Below are positions 28,633-38,537 of a stretch of DNA of 64,000 bases, one piece after another. A program made the translations under genes and the position numbers. Within the stretch, counting starts at the first letter, position 1. Each line of letters begins with the position of its first letter. Under the pieces are notes generated by a model, which did no database searches, was not told where the DNA came from, and saw only the letters and a program-made list of their open reading frames with translations. Location: assembly GCA_028694915.1 (NCBI GenBank), contig JAQVJY010000005.1, positions 1 through 64,000 of the forward strand, read 5' to 3'. This DNA comes from Paludibacteraceae bacterium (GTDB lineage: Bacteria > Bacteroidota > Bacteroidia > Bacteroidales > Paludibacteraceae).

Positions 28633-29925
28633 ATGAATTTTATAGAAGAACTTAAATGGCGTGGCATGATTCACGACATAATGCCAGGTACCGAAGAACA
28701 ACTGGCTAAAGAAATGACTACCGCCTATTTGGGCATTGACCCAACAGCTGACAGCTTACATATTGGTCACTTATGTGGCGTGATGATGTTGCGTCATTTG
28801 CAATTGTGCGGTCACAAACCATTGGCTTTGATAGGAGGCGCCACTGGTATGATTGGCGACCCATCTGGCAAATCGGCCGAACGAAATTTATTGGACGAAG
28901 AAACACTACGTCACAACCAAGCGTGTATCAAATTACAATTGGAAAAATTTCTCGATTTCAAAAGCGACGCACCCAACGCTGCAGAGTTGGTTAACAACTA
29001 CGATTGGATGAAGAACTTCACCTTTCTAGATTTTGCGCGTAACGTGGGTAAGCTTATCACGGTAAACTATATGATGTCAAAAGATTCAGTCAAAAAACGA
29101 TTGAACGGCGAATACTCATCGGGTATGAGTTTTACTGAGTTTACCTACCAATTATTGCAAGGCTACGATTTTGCACACCTCAATGAAACCAAAAATTGCA
29201 AATTACAGATGGGCGGTAGCGACCAATGGGGTAATATCACTACCGGAACCGAATTGATACGTCGTATGAATGGCGGCGAAGCATATGCGCTCACTTGCCC
29301 ACTCATTACAAAAGCCGATGGCGGTAAATTTGGCAAAACCGAAAGCGGTAATATTTGGCTCGATAAACGCTATACTTCTCCCTACAAATTCTACCAATTT
29401 TGGTTGAATGTGGGCGACGACGACGCCGCTAAATACATCAAAATATTTACATCTATCGAAAAGGCAGAATGCGATAATTTGATAGCCGAACACGCTCAAG
29501 CACCTCACTTACGTTTATTACAAAAACGTTTGGCAAAAGACGTAACCATTATGGTTCACTCTGAAGAGGATTATAACGCAGCAGTAGAAGCTTCAAACAT
29601 TCTATTTGGTAATGCTACCGCCGAAACACTTCACAAAATAGATGAAGATACCTTGCTTGCTGTATTTGAAGGCGTACCTCAATTCGAAATTCTTAAAAGC
29701 GAACTTGAAGCAGGAATTCGCCCACTCGATTTATTAGCTGAGAAAACACAAATTTTCCCATCAAAAGGCGAAGCTCGTAAAACAATTATGGCAGGCGGCG
29801 TGAGCATGAATAAAGAAAAAATGGTCGACATGGAAGCTCCTATTGACGCTAAAGCACTGCTCAATAATCGCTATATTTTAGTACAAAAAGGCAAAAAGAA
29901 TTATTTCTTAATTGTAGCTAAATAA
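28633..29925 (+). CDS. tyrS: tyrosyl-tRNA synthetase
   Basis: Class I aminoacyl-tRNA synthetase, 430 residues. Signature HIGH at 43-46 (HIGHL), substrate pocket [28 protein letters not shown] and [12 protein letters not shown], and the second signature Lys232-Phe-Gly-Lys-Thr in place of KMSKS, as in TyrRS. The C-terminal S4 RNA-binding domain ([19 protein letters not shown] to [14 protein letters not shown]) is intact. Confidence 0.96.
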   Translation: MNFIEELKWRGMIHDIMPGTEEQLAKEMTTAYLGIDPTADSLHIGHLCGVMMLRHLQLCGHKPLALIGGATGMIGDPSGKSAERNLLDEETLRHNQACIKLQLEKFLDFKSDAPNAAELVNNYDWMKNFTFLDFARNVGKLITVNYMMSKDSVKKRLNGEYSSGMSFTEFTYQLLQGYDFAHLNETKNCKLQMGGSDQWGNITTGTELIRRMNGGEAYALTCPLITKADGGKFGKTESGNIWLDKRYTSPYKFYQFWLNVGDDDAAKYIKIFTSIEKAECDNLIAEHAQAPHLRLLQKRLAKDVTIMVHSEEDYNAAVEASNILFGNATAETLHKIDEDTLLAVFEGVPQFEILKSELEAGIRPLDLLAEKTQIFPSKGEARKTIMAGGVSMNKEKMVDMEAPIDAKALLNNRYILVQKGKKNYFLIVAK

Positions 29926-30000
29926 AAACTGGAAAAGGCTATAATAATTGTTCTCTAGAAGTTACATATAACAAGTTTTAAATCACTAAAATTAACAATT

Positions 30001-30186
30001 ATGAAAGATTGTATGCAAAATAGCAACCCTACTGGTGGAGCTATTTACGGTTTAGGACTCATTGGAGCTGCCATCTATTTCATCTCTACTGCCACTACAT
30101 TTTGGCTTGGTGTACTTGGTTTCTTAAAAGCACTTGTTTGGCCAGCATTTCTGGTTTATGAAGTATTTAAATACTTAGCCGTTTGA
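30001..30186 (+). CDS. small glycine-rich membrane protein
   Basis: Sixty-one residues with two hydrophobic segments (about 13-33 and 34-55), rich in Gly (GGAIYGLGLIGAAIYF) and aromatic residues. ATG follows 75 AT-rich bases after tyrS, and a strong terminator follows directly, so it is the last gene of its unit or a monocistronic short mRNA. Function unknown; similar small proteins occur widely as uncharacterised ORFs. Too short for fold assignment. Confidence 0.55.
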   Translation: MKDCMQNSNPTGGAIYGLGLIGAAIYFISTATTFWLGVLGFLKALVWPAFLVYEVFKYLAV

Positions 30187-30195
30187 TAAAAAACA

Positions 30196-30225
30196 AAAAC
30201 GCAGGGCTTTATTCCCTGCGTTTTC
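30196..30225 (+). terminator. terminator after the small membrane gene
   Basis: AAAACGCAGGG, loop CTTTATT, CCCTGCGTTTT. Confidence 0.88.
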
Positions 30226-30286
30226 TGTGTTTTCTAATTCGCAATTAATCTATTTCGTTGATCACAAAAAATATACACTCGCACAC

Positions 30287-31506
30287 ATGAACAAAAAATA
30301 TTTTCCTATTATCATTCTACTCTTCCTTAAAGCAACCGCATTATTAGCCACCGAACCCGCTGTCACCTATAAATTCTATGGATTTGTACGAAACGATTTT
30401 TATTACAACAGTCGACAAAATGTAGAGGCGCTTGATGGTTTATTCAACATTTTCCAAAAACCCATAGAGTTAAATTCGTTTGGAGAAGATAAAAATGGGC
30501 AGATGAATGCCGAAATGTTAAGTATTTCTACCCGATTAGGAGTAGATTTAACTAGTGCACCGATAGGAAAAGCGCAACTAAGTGCAAAAATAGAATGTGA
30601 CTTTGCGGGTGTTGCCACTAACTATTACCTCATTCGCTTACGACAAGCCTATATCAAATTTAACTGGCCACAAACCGAATTGTTGGTAGGACAAACATGG
30701 CATCCGATGTTCGAAACTTGCTCACCAACTATTCCTTCTCTAAATACGGGAACGCCATTTCAACCATTTAATAGAAGTCCTCAATTACGTCTCAAACAAG
30801 ATTTAGGCAAGAATTTCACACTCACGTTAGCGGCTATTTATCAGATGCAATATGCCTCACAAGGTCCCAACGGCGCAAGTGCTACCTACATGAAAAATGC
30901 TGGATTACCCAATCTATTTGCTTCAATTAACCGTGAAATGGGCGACTTTATGGTTGGTGTAGGCGTGGACGCAAAAACCATCAAACTGAATCATCAACTC
31001 AATTCATCAGTAAGCGGAGTTCTTTTTGGTCAATATAGCAACACCAAATTACAAGTGAAAGCCAAAGCTATTTATGGTCAAAACATGAGCGATCACTTAA
31101 TGATGGGCGGATATGGCGTTTGCGGAACGGATTCGACGTACCACGAGGCAACTTACACCAACTTCAACACGGTGTCATCGTGGTTAAATGTGGTTTATGG
31201 GGATAAACTTAAAGGTGGGCTTTTCTGTGGAATAGCTCGTAATTTAGGCACAAACAAAAAATTAGTGGCTGACCCAATAACCGGATTTACGGCTTATGGA
31301 TATGGCTTTTACGCAGCAAGTCAAGAACTATTAAACACATTATACCGCATATCGCCACACGTCACCTATACGATTAACAACATCAATTTAGGACTGGAAT
31401 ATGAATTAAGCGCTGGCGAATATGGCACAATACAAGCGGAAAAATAGCAAATCCTTATACCGTGTACAATCATCGAGTATTGGGTACTATTAGTTATCTA
31501 TTTTAA
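30287..31506 (+). pseudogene. DcaP-like outer membrane porin, frame broken 20 codons before the end
   Basis: Beta-barrel porin. Signal peptide (FPIIILLFLKATALLA), then KFYGFVRNDFYYNSR and alternating strands such as AQLSAKIECDFAGV, LLVGQTWHPMFETCSPTIPSLN and LRLKQDLGKNFTLTLAAIYQ, as in trimeric DcaP-type porins. The frame from ATG stops at 31447, but another frame continues with ANPYTVYNHRVLGTISYLF and a stop at 31504-31506: a perfect final strand ending in the terminal Phe needed for BAM recognition. The break is at five A (31440-31444); six A would restore one protein of about 406 residues. Start set at ATG 30287 because the longer frame runs through the preceding terminator region. Error or real lesion is undecided. 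Confidence 0.75.
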
Positions 31507-31527
31507 TTGCTCGAAAGTTGTACTCAT

Positions 31528-31565
31528 AAATAAAGGCAGTTGAAATTCAACTGCCTTTATTTTAT
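31528..31565. terminator. bidirectional terminator
   Basis: AAAGGCAGTTGAA / TTCAACTGCCTTT stem with A- and T-runs on the two sides, between the porin and the convergent ABC-F gene. Confidence 0.88.
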
Positions 31566-33199
31566 TGTTTTTTCTCAATCTCTCGTAACGATTCCATCTT
31601 CTTTTTACGCAAGAATCCATAGATATCTTCGAGATGTTCAGTCACTTTCTGATTGCCAAATTCAAACACCTTAGTGGTCAATCCATCCAAAAAATCACGG
31701 TCATGGCTCACCACTATTAATGTGCCGTCAAAATCCTTTAATGCTTGTTTTAATACATCTTTCGTGCGCATATCCAAGTGATTGGTGGGCTCATCTAAAA
31801 TCAGCAAATTTACAGGTTCCAGAAGCAATTTTATCATCGCCAAACGTTGACGCTCACCACCGCTGAGTACTTTCACTTTCTTCTCAGATCCATCGCGGTC
31901 GAACATAAACGCACCCAAAATATCACGAATCTTAGTTCGAATATCACCTTGAGCAATGTCGTCGATGGTTTGAAATACCGTAAGTGATTCATCAAGCATA
32001 GCCGCTTGATTTTGAGCGAAGTAACCAATTTTCACATTGTGACCTAATTGTAACGTTCCGTCAAACGGAATTTCGCCCATAATACATTTCACCAAAGTCG
32101 ATTTACCTTCACCATTTTTACCTACAAACGCAATTTTCTCACCGCGTTCAATAGTGAAATTAGCGTTAGTAAACACGCAGTGATTATCGTACAATTTCGC
32201 AACTTGTTCGGCTGCCACAGGATAATTCCCTGAGCGTGGTGCTGGTGGAAATTTCAAGCGCAATGAGCTAGTATCTTCTTCATCAACCTCAACTAAATCG
32301 AGCTTTTCAAGCATTTTTACACGACTCTGAACTTGTAATGTTTTGGAATAAGTTCCTTTGAAACGTTCAATAAATTCAGTAGTTTCAGCAATCATTTTTT
32401 GTTGGTCATCATATTGACGTTGCTGCTGTTCACGACGCTCGCGACGCAACTCCAAATAGTGCGAATATTTAGCCTTATAATCGTAGATGCGCCCCATAGT
32501 TACCTCAATAGTACGATTGGTAATAGCATCTACAAAAGCACGGTCGTGACTAATAACCACCACCGCTTTAGCCGAATTGATTAAGAAATTTTCGAGCCAT
32601 TGAATGGAGTCAATATCAAGGTGATTGGTTGGCTCATCGAGCAGAATCAAGTCAGGGTTGCGTAATAACATTTTGGCTAATTCAATACGCATACGCCATC
32701 CACCACTAAATTCGGACGTGTTACGCGTAAAATCGGAACGTTGAAAGCCCAATCCTAACAATGTTTTTTCGATATCGGCATCGTAATTACGTTCTTCTAC
32801 GCCATAAAAACGCTCACTCAAATGCGACACCTCTTCGATGAGCTGCATGTAAGCATCACTTTCATAATCGGTGCGCGTTTCAAGTTCATGATTAATCGCA
32901 TTGATACGTGCTTCCATCGCATTGATTTCGGCAAAGGCTTGGGCTGTTTCCTCAAATACGGTGCGGTTATCTTCCACTAACAAATGTTGTGGTAAATAGG
33001 CAATTACCGTACCTTCAGGCGACGACACTTGTCCGCGACTGGGTTCACGCACACCAGCCAAAATTTTAAGCAATGTCGATTTCCCTGCCCCATTTTTACC
33101 CATCAACGCAATGCGATCGGTTTCATTTATGACAAACGAAATATCTTTAAACAAGGTGGTTCCGCCAAATTCTACGGCTAACGCATCTACTGATATCAT
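31562..33199 (-). CDS. ABC-F family ATPase
   Basis: 545 residues, no membrane segments. Two ABC domains in tandem: Walker A GKNGAGKST and GKNGEGKST, signatures FSGGWRMR and LSGGERQR, Walker B ILLDEPTNHLD and LILDEPTNHLD, joined by a charged linker (about 240-300, RRERREQQQRQYDDQQKM) that is the P-site tRNA interaction motif of ribosome-associated ABC-F proteins. Likely a translation factor of the EttA/Uup/YbiT type; which subgroup cannot be decided by eye. No antibiotic-resistance context is visible. Confidence 0.88.
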   Translation of the reverse strand: MISVDALAVEFGGTTLFKDISFVINETDRIALMGKNGAGKSTLLKILAGVREPSRGQVSSPEGTVIAYLPQHLLVEDNRTVFEETAQAFAEINAMEARINAINHELETRTDYESDAYMQLIEEVSHLSERFYGVEERNYDADIEKTLLGLGFQRSDFTRNTSEFSGGWRMRIELAKMLLRNPDLILLDEPTNHLDIDSIQWLENFLINSAKAVVVISHDRAFVDAITNRTIEVTMGRIYDYKAKYSHYLELRRERREQQQRQYDDQQKMIAETTEFIERFKGTYSKTLQVQSRVKMLEKLDLVEVDEEDTSSLRLKFPPAPRSGNYPVAAEQVAKLYDNHCVFTNANFTIERGEKIAFVGKNGEGKSTLVKCIMGEIPFDGTLQLGHNVKIGYFAQNQAAMLDESLTVFQTIDDIAQGDIRTKIRDILGAFMFDRDGSEKKVKVLSGGERQRLAMIKLLLEPVNLLILDEPTNHLDMRTKDVLKQALKDFDGTLIVVSHDRDFLDGLTTKVFEFGNQKVTEHLEDIYGFLRKKKMESLREIEKKQ

Positions 33200-33234
33200 C
33201 TAAATTATAGTTTAATAGTGAAATAAAAAAGAAG

Positions 33235-33966
33235 TTACAACACAGTTAAACCATGACTCATAAAGATGTCACGAGCATGTTGTAAACGTTCGTGCGACAA
33301 GGATTCGGTATTCGCCAATGGATCGACCATACCCAGTGCTTCATATTTAAAAATGCCTAATTTGTGGTAAGGCAACAGCTCTACTTTTTCAACTACAGAA
33401 TAGCGTTTTAAGTAGGTTGCTAATTGATGGAGGCGTTCATCATTGTCAGTCAATTGAGGTACCAACACATGACGTACCCACGTGGTTTTACCAATTTGTT
33501 GCAAATAATCAAGAAAAGCCAAAGTTTGAGCCAAAACGCCTGATGTTAACTGTTTATATTCTACGGCATCTATTGATTTCACATCCAACAATACCAAATC
33601 GGTGACATTTAATAGCTCCTTAACAGACTCATTAAGCAAGCAACCTGATGTATCGAGTGCTGTATGCAACTGTTCTTGTTGACACAACGTAAAAAAGTCG
33701 CGTACAAAGGCAGCTTGCAATAAAGGTTCGCCACCAGTGAAGGTTACGCCACCTTTTTTCTGTATAAAGTTTTTATAACGAACTACTTCGGCAATCAACT
33801 CTTCGGGTGTCATTTCTATTTTACCTTTGCCTGTGTCCCACGTGTCAGGATTATGACAATACAAACAGCGCAAAGGACAACCTTGAGCAAAAACGACAAA
33901 GCGAATGCCCGGACCATCGACCGTTCCAAAACTCTCGAAAGAGTGTATTTTGCCTGTTATAGCCAT
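33235..33966 (-). CDS. pflA: pyruvate formate-lyase activating enzyme
   Basis: Radical SAM enzyme that installs the glycyl radical on PflB. 243 residues with the cluster motif Cys30-x3-Cys34-x2-Cys37 (GCPLRCLYCHNPDTW), the opening IHSFESFGTVDGPGIRFVVF, GGVTFTGGEPLLQ and the C-terminal VELLPYHKLGIFKYEALG. It lies 72 bases downstream of pflB, across a strong hairpin, so its expression depends on read-through or processing. Confidence 0.95.
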   Translation of the reverse strand: MAITGKIHSFESFGTVDGPGIRFVVFAQGCPLRCLYCHNPDTWDTGKGKIEMTPEELIAEVVRYKNFIQKKGGVTFTGGEPLLQAAFVRDFFTLCQQEQLHTALDTSGCLLNESVKELLNVTDLVLLDVKSIDAVEYKQLTSGVLAQTLAFLDYLQQIGKTTWVRHVLVPQLTDNDERLHQLATYLKRYSVVEKVELLPYHKLGIFKYEALGMVDPLANTESLSHERLQHARDIFMSHGLTVL

Positions 33967-33974
33967 GATAATAA

Positions 33975-34023
33975 AAAATAAAGTAGCAAAGTCTAGTTTT
34001 TCAAACTAGGCACTTTGCTACTT
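33975..34023 (-). terminator. intercistronic hairpin between pflB and pflA
   Basis: AAGTAGCAAAGT (33981-33992) pairs perfectly with ACTTTGCTACTT (34012-34023), and CTAGTTT/AAACTAG extends it to 19 bp with a two-base bulge. In the minus direction it is followed by a T-rich stretch, so it can act as a partial terminator that lowers pflA relative to pflB. Confidence 0.75.
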
Positions 34024-34038
34024 CTATTAATGTTGATG

Positions 34039-36279
34039 TTAAATTCTATCGTTAATAGTACGTGAAATTACATCGAGCTGTTGTTCTTTAGTCAAGCGTA
34101 CGAAGTTCACGGCATAACCTGATACACGAATGGTTAACTGTGGATATTTTTCAGGATGCTCCATCGCGTCAATCAACAATTCGTTGTTGAACACATTCAC
34201 ATTCAAATGTTGACCACCATTAGGTGTAAAATAACCATCCAATAAGTTAACTAAATTATCTACGCGTGCTTCCATATTTTTACCTAACGCATTAGGTGCA
34301 ATGGCAAACGTATATGAAATACCGTCGTGTGCATGATGGAAAGGCAATTTTGCCACCGAAGCCAATGCAGCAACGGCACCATTGCGGTCACGACCATTCA
34401 TTGGGTTTGCACCTGGCGAGAATGGCGTTCCAGCGGCACGACCATCAGGTGTGCTTCCTGTTTTTTTACCATACACTACATTCGATGTAATGGTCAAAAT
34501 AGATTGCGTAGGAATAGCGTTACGATACGTTTGGTGTTGACGTAAGTATTCCATAAATTTCTCGGTGATTTGAATAGCAATTTGGTCTGTTCTATCATCA
34601 TTATTACCAAATGGTACATAATCGCCTTCGCGTTCAAAATCTACAGCCAAACCACGTTCATCACGAATTACTTTCACCTTGCAATCACGAATAGCAGCCA
34701 ATGAGTCAGTAACAATAGACAAACCTGCAATACCAGTTGCACGGATACGTTGTACTTCCAAATCGTGCAATGCCATTTCAAATGCTTCATAAGCATACTT
34801 ATCATGCATGTAATGAATAATTTTCAACGTATTGACATAAACTCGAGCCAACCAACGCATCATTTGATCAAATTTCTGCATCACCTCATCGTAATCCAAA
34901 TATTCAGAAGTAATAGGAGAAAAAGCTGGAGAAACTTGAACGCCTGATTTCTCATCACGACCACCATTGATAGCGTACAACAAACACTTCGCCAAGTTAG
35001 CACGTGCACCAAATAATTGCATTTGTTTACCAATTTTCATTGGCGACACACAGCAAGCAATACCGTAATCATCACCATAATCAGAACGCATCAAGTCATC
35101 GTTTTCATACTGAATAGCAGAGGTATTAACTGACACTTTAGCACAGAATCTTTTCCAAGTTTCTGGTGAATTTGCCGACCAAAGAACCGTTAAATTTGGT
35201 TCGGGAGCTGGTCCTAGGTTATACAACGTATGCAAGTAGCGATAAGAAGTTTTAGTCACCAATGTACGACCATCAATGCCTTGTCCACCCAACGACTCTG
35301 TCACCCAAACTGGATCACCAGAGAACAAATCGTTATATTCAGGAGTACGTAAGAAACGAATAATACGCAATTTAATAATAAATTGATCTATTAATTCTTG
35401 TGCTTCTTCTTCTGTTAGTAAGCCTGCAGCAATATCTTGTTGAATATAGATGTCAAGGAATGTAGAAGTACGACCTAACGACATAGCTGCGCCATCTTGG
35501 TCTTTGGTTGCAGCCAAATAAGCAAAGTAAACAAACTGAACAGCTTCGCGTGCATTTTGAGCTGGTTTAGTAACATCAAAACCGTACGATGCACACATTT
35601 TTACGAAACGTTTCATGGCATTAATCTGTTCGCTAACCTCTTCACGTTGTTGAATCAGTTCCACAGTGATTTCATGCATATCTAAACGTTCCAATTGCTG
35701 TTTTTTATCAAGCAACAAAATATCTGTTCCGTACAACGCTACACGACGATAGTCACCAATAATACGACCACGGCCATAAGCATCAGGCAAACCAGTGATA
35801 ATAGCAGATTTACGGCAAGCCACCATTTCTTCGGTATATGCCGAAAAGACACCTTCGTTATGAGTTTTACGGTAACGAGTGAAAATCTCTTTGGTCATTG
35901 GGTCAATTTCGTAACCGTAGGCCTCCAAAGCATTTTCTACCATACGTAAACCGCCTTTCGGATAAATACCACGTTTTAAAGGTGCATCAGTTTGAACCCC
36001 AACAATCACCTCATTTTCTTTGTCGATGTAACCAGGGCCATACACATCGATACCTGAAGGAAATTTTGTTTCGGCATCATAAACACCTTTGGCACGCTCC
36101 ACCTCAAACATTTCGGTTAATTTAGACCAAATCTTCTTAGTACGTTCTGTAGATTCAACCAAAAATGTATCGTCACCTTCGTATGGTGTATAATTATTTT
36201 GAATAAAATTCCTTACATCAACCTCGCGTTTCCACACGTCTCCCTTAAAAGAGTCCCATTTTTTGTTATAAAATTTCAT
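34039..36279 (-). CDS. pflB: formate C-acetyltransferase (pyruvate formate-lyase)
   Basis: Converts pyruvate and CoA to acetyl-CoA and formate without oxygen. 746 residues. Active-site cysteine pair in GIACCVSPM and the glycyl-radical site Gly721 in RVSGYAVNF are both present; [21 protein letters not shown] and [22 protein letters not shown] are family blocks. Full length. A minus-strand -7 box (36316-36323) lies 36 bases upstream. The enzyme is oxygen sensitive, which supports an anaerobic lifestyle. Confidence 0.97.
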   Translation of the reverse strand: MKFYNKKWDSFKGDVWKREVDVRNFIQNNYTPYEGDDTFLVESTERTKKIWSKLTEMFEVERAKGVYDAETKFPSGIDVYGPGYIDKENEVIVGVQTDAPLKRGIYPKGGLRMVENALEAYGYEIDPMTKEIFTRYRKTHNEGVFSAYTEEMVACRKSAIITGLPDAYGRGRIIGDYRRVALYGTDILLLDKKQQLERLDMHEITVELIQQREEVSEQINAMKRFVKMCASYGFDVTKPAQNAREAVQFVYFAYLAATKDQDGAAMSLGRTSTFLDIYIQQDIAAGLLTEEEAQELIDQFIIKLRIIRFLRTPEYNDLFSGDPVWVTESLGGQGIDGRTLVTKTSYRYLHTLYNLGPAPEPNLTVLWSANSPETWKRFCAKVSVNTSAIQYENDDLMRSDYGDDYGIACCVSPMKIGKQMQLFGARANLAKCLLYAINGGRDEKSGVQVSPAFSPITSEYLDYDEVMQKFDQMMRWLARVYVNTLKIIHYMHDKYAYEAFEMALHDLEVQRIRATGIAGLSIVTDSLAAIRDCKVKVIRDERGLAVDFEREGDYVPFGNNDDRTDQIAIQITEKFMEYLRQHQTYRNAIPTQSILTITSNVVYGKKTGSTPDGRAAGTPFSPGANPMNGRDRNGAVAALASVAKLPFHHAHDGISYTFAIAPNALGKNMEARVDNLVNLLDGYFTPNGGQHLNVNVFNNELLIDAMEHPEKYPQLTIRVSGYAVNFVRLTKEQQLDVISRTINDRI

Positions 36280-36315
36280 AGTTAATCGAGTTTTTATGTG
36301 ATTTTTTTAAGACTG

Positions 36316-36323
36316 CAAAGTTA
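36316..36323 (-). promoter_or_regulatory. -7 box of pflB
   Basis: Minus strand TAACTTTG, 36 bases before the start codon. Confidence 0.6.
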
Positions 36324-36463
36324 ATCTTTTTTTTCGACTGTACAATTCTAAGGTGTAAACTAAGCTTAAAATGGGTTAAAAATGAGGAACTAAAATCAGT
36401 CAACAAATGGAGTAATAACAAAGAATAACAATGAGAAAAAATACATATAATCGAATTATGTTG

Positions 36464-36471
36464 TATATTTG
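36464..36471 (+). promoter_or_regulatory. -7 box of the YjdJ-type acetyltransferase gene
   Basis: TATATTTG, 63 bases before ATG 36535, divergent from pflB. Confidence 0.55.
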
Positions 36472-36534
36472 TATAAGCACCACCACATAAAACGTGGATG
36501 TAAGTAAAAGTGTTGTACTAAAAACTCAATCATC

Positions 36535-36816
36535 ATGGAAATTTTACATAACGACAACGGAAATACTGGAGTATTTTACATCGAGCAAAACGGAGAACGG
36601 TTGGCCGAAATGACCTACAAATGGAATGACAGCAGCATTCTAATTGATCACACACACGTGAGTGATATTCTAGCAGGTAAAGGAATAGGGAAACTACTTG
36701 TAAATAAAGGTGTTGAATTTGCAAGAACACATCACATCACCATTATACCAATATGTCCTTTTGTTGAAAAAATACTCAAAGCGGACAGTAGCTATCAAGA
36801 TGTATTACAACCGTAA
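36535..36816 (+). CDS. YjdJ-type GNAT-fold acetyltransferase
   Basis: Ninety-three residues, the short GNAT form of the YjdJ group. Visible: the beta hairpin GVFYIEQNGERLAEMTYKW, HTHVSDILAGKGIGKLLVNK with the acetyl-CoA P-loop (G-K-G-I-G-K-L) and the closing strand IIPICPFVEKIL with the conserved C-P-F. Family members are small acetyl-CoA-binding proteins of unclear substrate. Monocistronic by position. Confidence 0.85.
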   Translation: MEILHNDNGNTGVFYIEQNGERLAEMTYKWNDSSILIDHTHVSDILAGKGIGKLLVNKGVEFARTHHITIIPICPFVEKILKADSSYQDVLQP

Positions 36817-36913
36817 CTCCTATATTAGACTATTAGATTCATTTTTAACGTTTTTAGAGCATTATTAAGAATAAATTCTATGCTCAAAATTAGGAATTCA
36901 ACAAATAATGATG

Positions 36914-36921
36914 TATATTTG
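36914..36921 (+). promoter_or_regulatory. -7 box upstream of the eno leader
   Basis: TATATTTG, 213 bases before eno; the only good TAnnTTTG match in the spacer. Confidence 0.5.
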
Positions 36922-36927
36922 TAGTCT

Positions 36928-37134
36928 AAATTTAAAGCTACTAATCAGATAGTATATTGCGTTAAGATTAGCAAGACATACACGTGGATGATTGTTATAT
37001 TCATCACATAACATCAAGAAAATCCAAGACTCCTACTAATCTTTGTTAGTAGGAGTCTTGTAATATAATGAGGTCACGAAACCTCACAACCAATGATTGT
37101 ATTGTGACTATTTACAAATTAAAAACAAGAAATT
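36928..37134 (+). ncRNA. structured eno leader or small RNA candidate
   Basis: The 318-base gap before eno holds no ORF of note. Downstream of the -7 box lies a perfect 15-bp stem, CAAGACTCCTACTAA (37025-37039) with TTAGTAGGAGTCTTG (37046-37060), loop TCTTTG, and then a second small hairpin TGAGGT/ACCTCA (about 37069-37086). No T-run follows the big stem, so it is a weak terminator; a long structured 5' leader of enolase, or a 130-base RNA ending at the stem, both fit. Confidence 0.3.
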
Positions 37135-38415
37135 ATGAAAATAAAAAAAATCGATGCCCTTGAAATATTAGATTCAAGAGGTAATCCTACGGTAGAAGTA
37201 AATCTAACTTTAGAAGATGGTTCAATGGGTAGAGCGATGGTTCCAAGCGGTGCCTCTACTGGCGAACGTGAAGCCTGTGAACTACGCGACGGTGATAAAA
37301 AACGTTATGGCGGGAAAGGCGTTCTCAAAGCCGTTGAAAATGTAAACAAAATAATTGCCAAAGAATTGGAAGGTAAAAGTTTTGTTAGTCAGCGCGAACT
37401 CGATTATACCATGATTGAGTTGGACGGAACGCCTAACAAAACCAAATTAGGAGCCAATGCATTATTGGGTGTGTCTATGGCGTATGCACGAGCCAAAGCA
37501 CAAAGTGTAGGTTTGCCTTTGTACCAATATTTAGGCGGTAGCAACGCTTACATTCTACCTGTGCCTTGTATGAATATTATCAATGGAGGAAGTCATGCCG
37601 ACAATAACGTGGATTTCCAAGAATTTATGATAGCTCCGCACGGAACAACCTCATTTACTGACGCCATACGAATGGGCGTGGAGGTTTTTCATACATTGAA
37701 AGATATATTGAAAACAAAAAACTATAGCACTGGCGTAGGCGATGAAGGCGGTTTTGCACCAAATTTACGTTCAAACGATGAAGCTATTGAAGTCATTCTC
37801 GAAGCTATTACCAAAGCAGGTTATAAACCCGGTAGCGAAGTAAGCATTTGCCTTGACCCAGCTACCAGTGAACTTTGGGAAGATGGGAAATACAAATTCT
37901 TTAAAAGCTCACAAAAACTATTGTCCAGCGACGACATGATAGACCTTTGGGATAGTTGGGTGCATCAATATCCGATTGCTTCAATAGAAGATGGATTAGC
38001 TGAAAATGACTGGACTGGTTGGGAAAAAATTACGGACAAACTAGGAAACAAAGTTGACCTCGTAGGAGATGATTTATTCTGTACCAACAAACAAATATTA
38101 GCCGAAGGTATCCAAAAAGGCATTGCCAACTCCATTTTAATCAAATTGAATCAAATTGGCACTGTAACCGAAACATTGGAAACGATACAATTAGCTCAGG
38201 CCAATAATTACAGAGCCTTTGTGTCGCACCGCAGCGGCGAAACTCCTGATAGCTTTATAGCCGACTTAACAGTTGGATTAAATACGGGCTTAATCAAAAC
38301 AGGTAGCGGTTGTCGTGGTGAACGTGTTGAAAAATTCAATCAACTCATGCGCATTGAACACGAACTCGGAAAAATGGCACACTTTGCCGGAAACAAGGCC
38401 TTCAAAACCAAGTAA
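37135..38415 (+). CDS. eno: enolase
   Basis: Glycolytic 2-phosphoglycerate dehydratase, 426 residues. Start [31 protein letters not shown], the Mg-binding and catalytic segments [33 protein letters not shown], catalytic Lys in [13 protein letters not shown] and [15 protein letters not shown] are all intact. A hairpin follows the stop. Confidence 0.97.
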   Translation: MKIKKIDALEILDSRGNPTVEVNLTLEDGSMGRAMVPSGASTGEREACELRDGDKKRYGGKGVLKAVENVNKIIAKELEGKSFVSQRELDYTMIELDGTPNKTKLGANALLGVSMAYARAKAQSVGLPLYQYLGGSNAYILPVPCMNIINGGSHADNNVDFQEFMIAPHGTTSFTDAIRMGVEVFHTLKDILKTKNYSTGVGDEGGFAPNLRSNDEAIEVILEAITKAGYKPGSEVSICLDPATSELWEDGKYKFFKSSQKLLSSDDMIDLWDSWVHQYPIASIEDGLAENDWTGWEKITDKLGNKVDLVGDDLFCTNKQILAEGIQKGIANSILIKLNQIGTVTETLETIQLAQANNYRAFVSHRSGETPDSFIADLTVGLNTGLIKTGSGCRGERVEKFNQLMRIEHELGKMAHFAGNKAFKTK

Positions 38416-38431
38416 GCAGTCGCAACCTTAT

Positions 38432-38478
38432 AGAAGGACTACGAACACAAATATTCGTGTTTATAGTCCTTCTTAAAA
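38432..38478 (+). terminator. hairpin after eno
   Basis: AGAAGGACTA (38432-38441) with TAGTCCTTCT (38464-38473) and an inner AACAC/GTGTT pair. The T-run is weak, so termination may be partial. Confidence 0.6.
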
Positions 38479-38537
38479 ATTCAATAACACTAATTAACAA
38501 CAAAAATAAAAGAATACACATCAAAAAAGAAAACCTA

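Noticed and set aside
31562-33199. ABC-F protein as an antibiotic-resistance gene
   Set aside because: No resistance context or leader peptide; sequence looks like a housekeeping translation factor.
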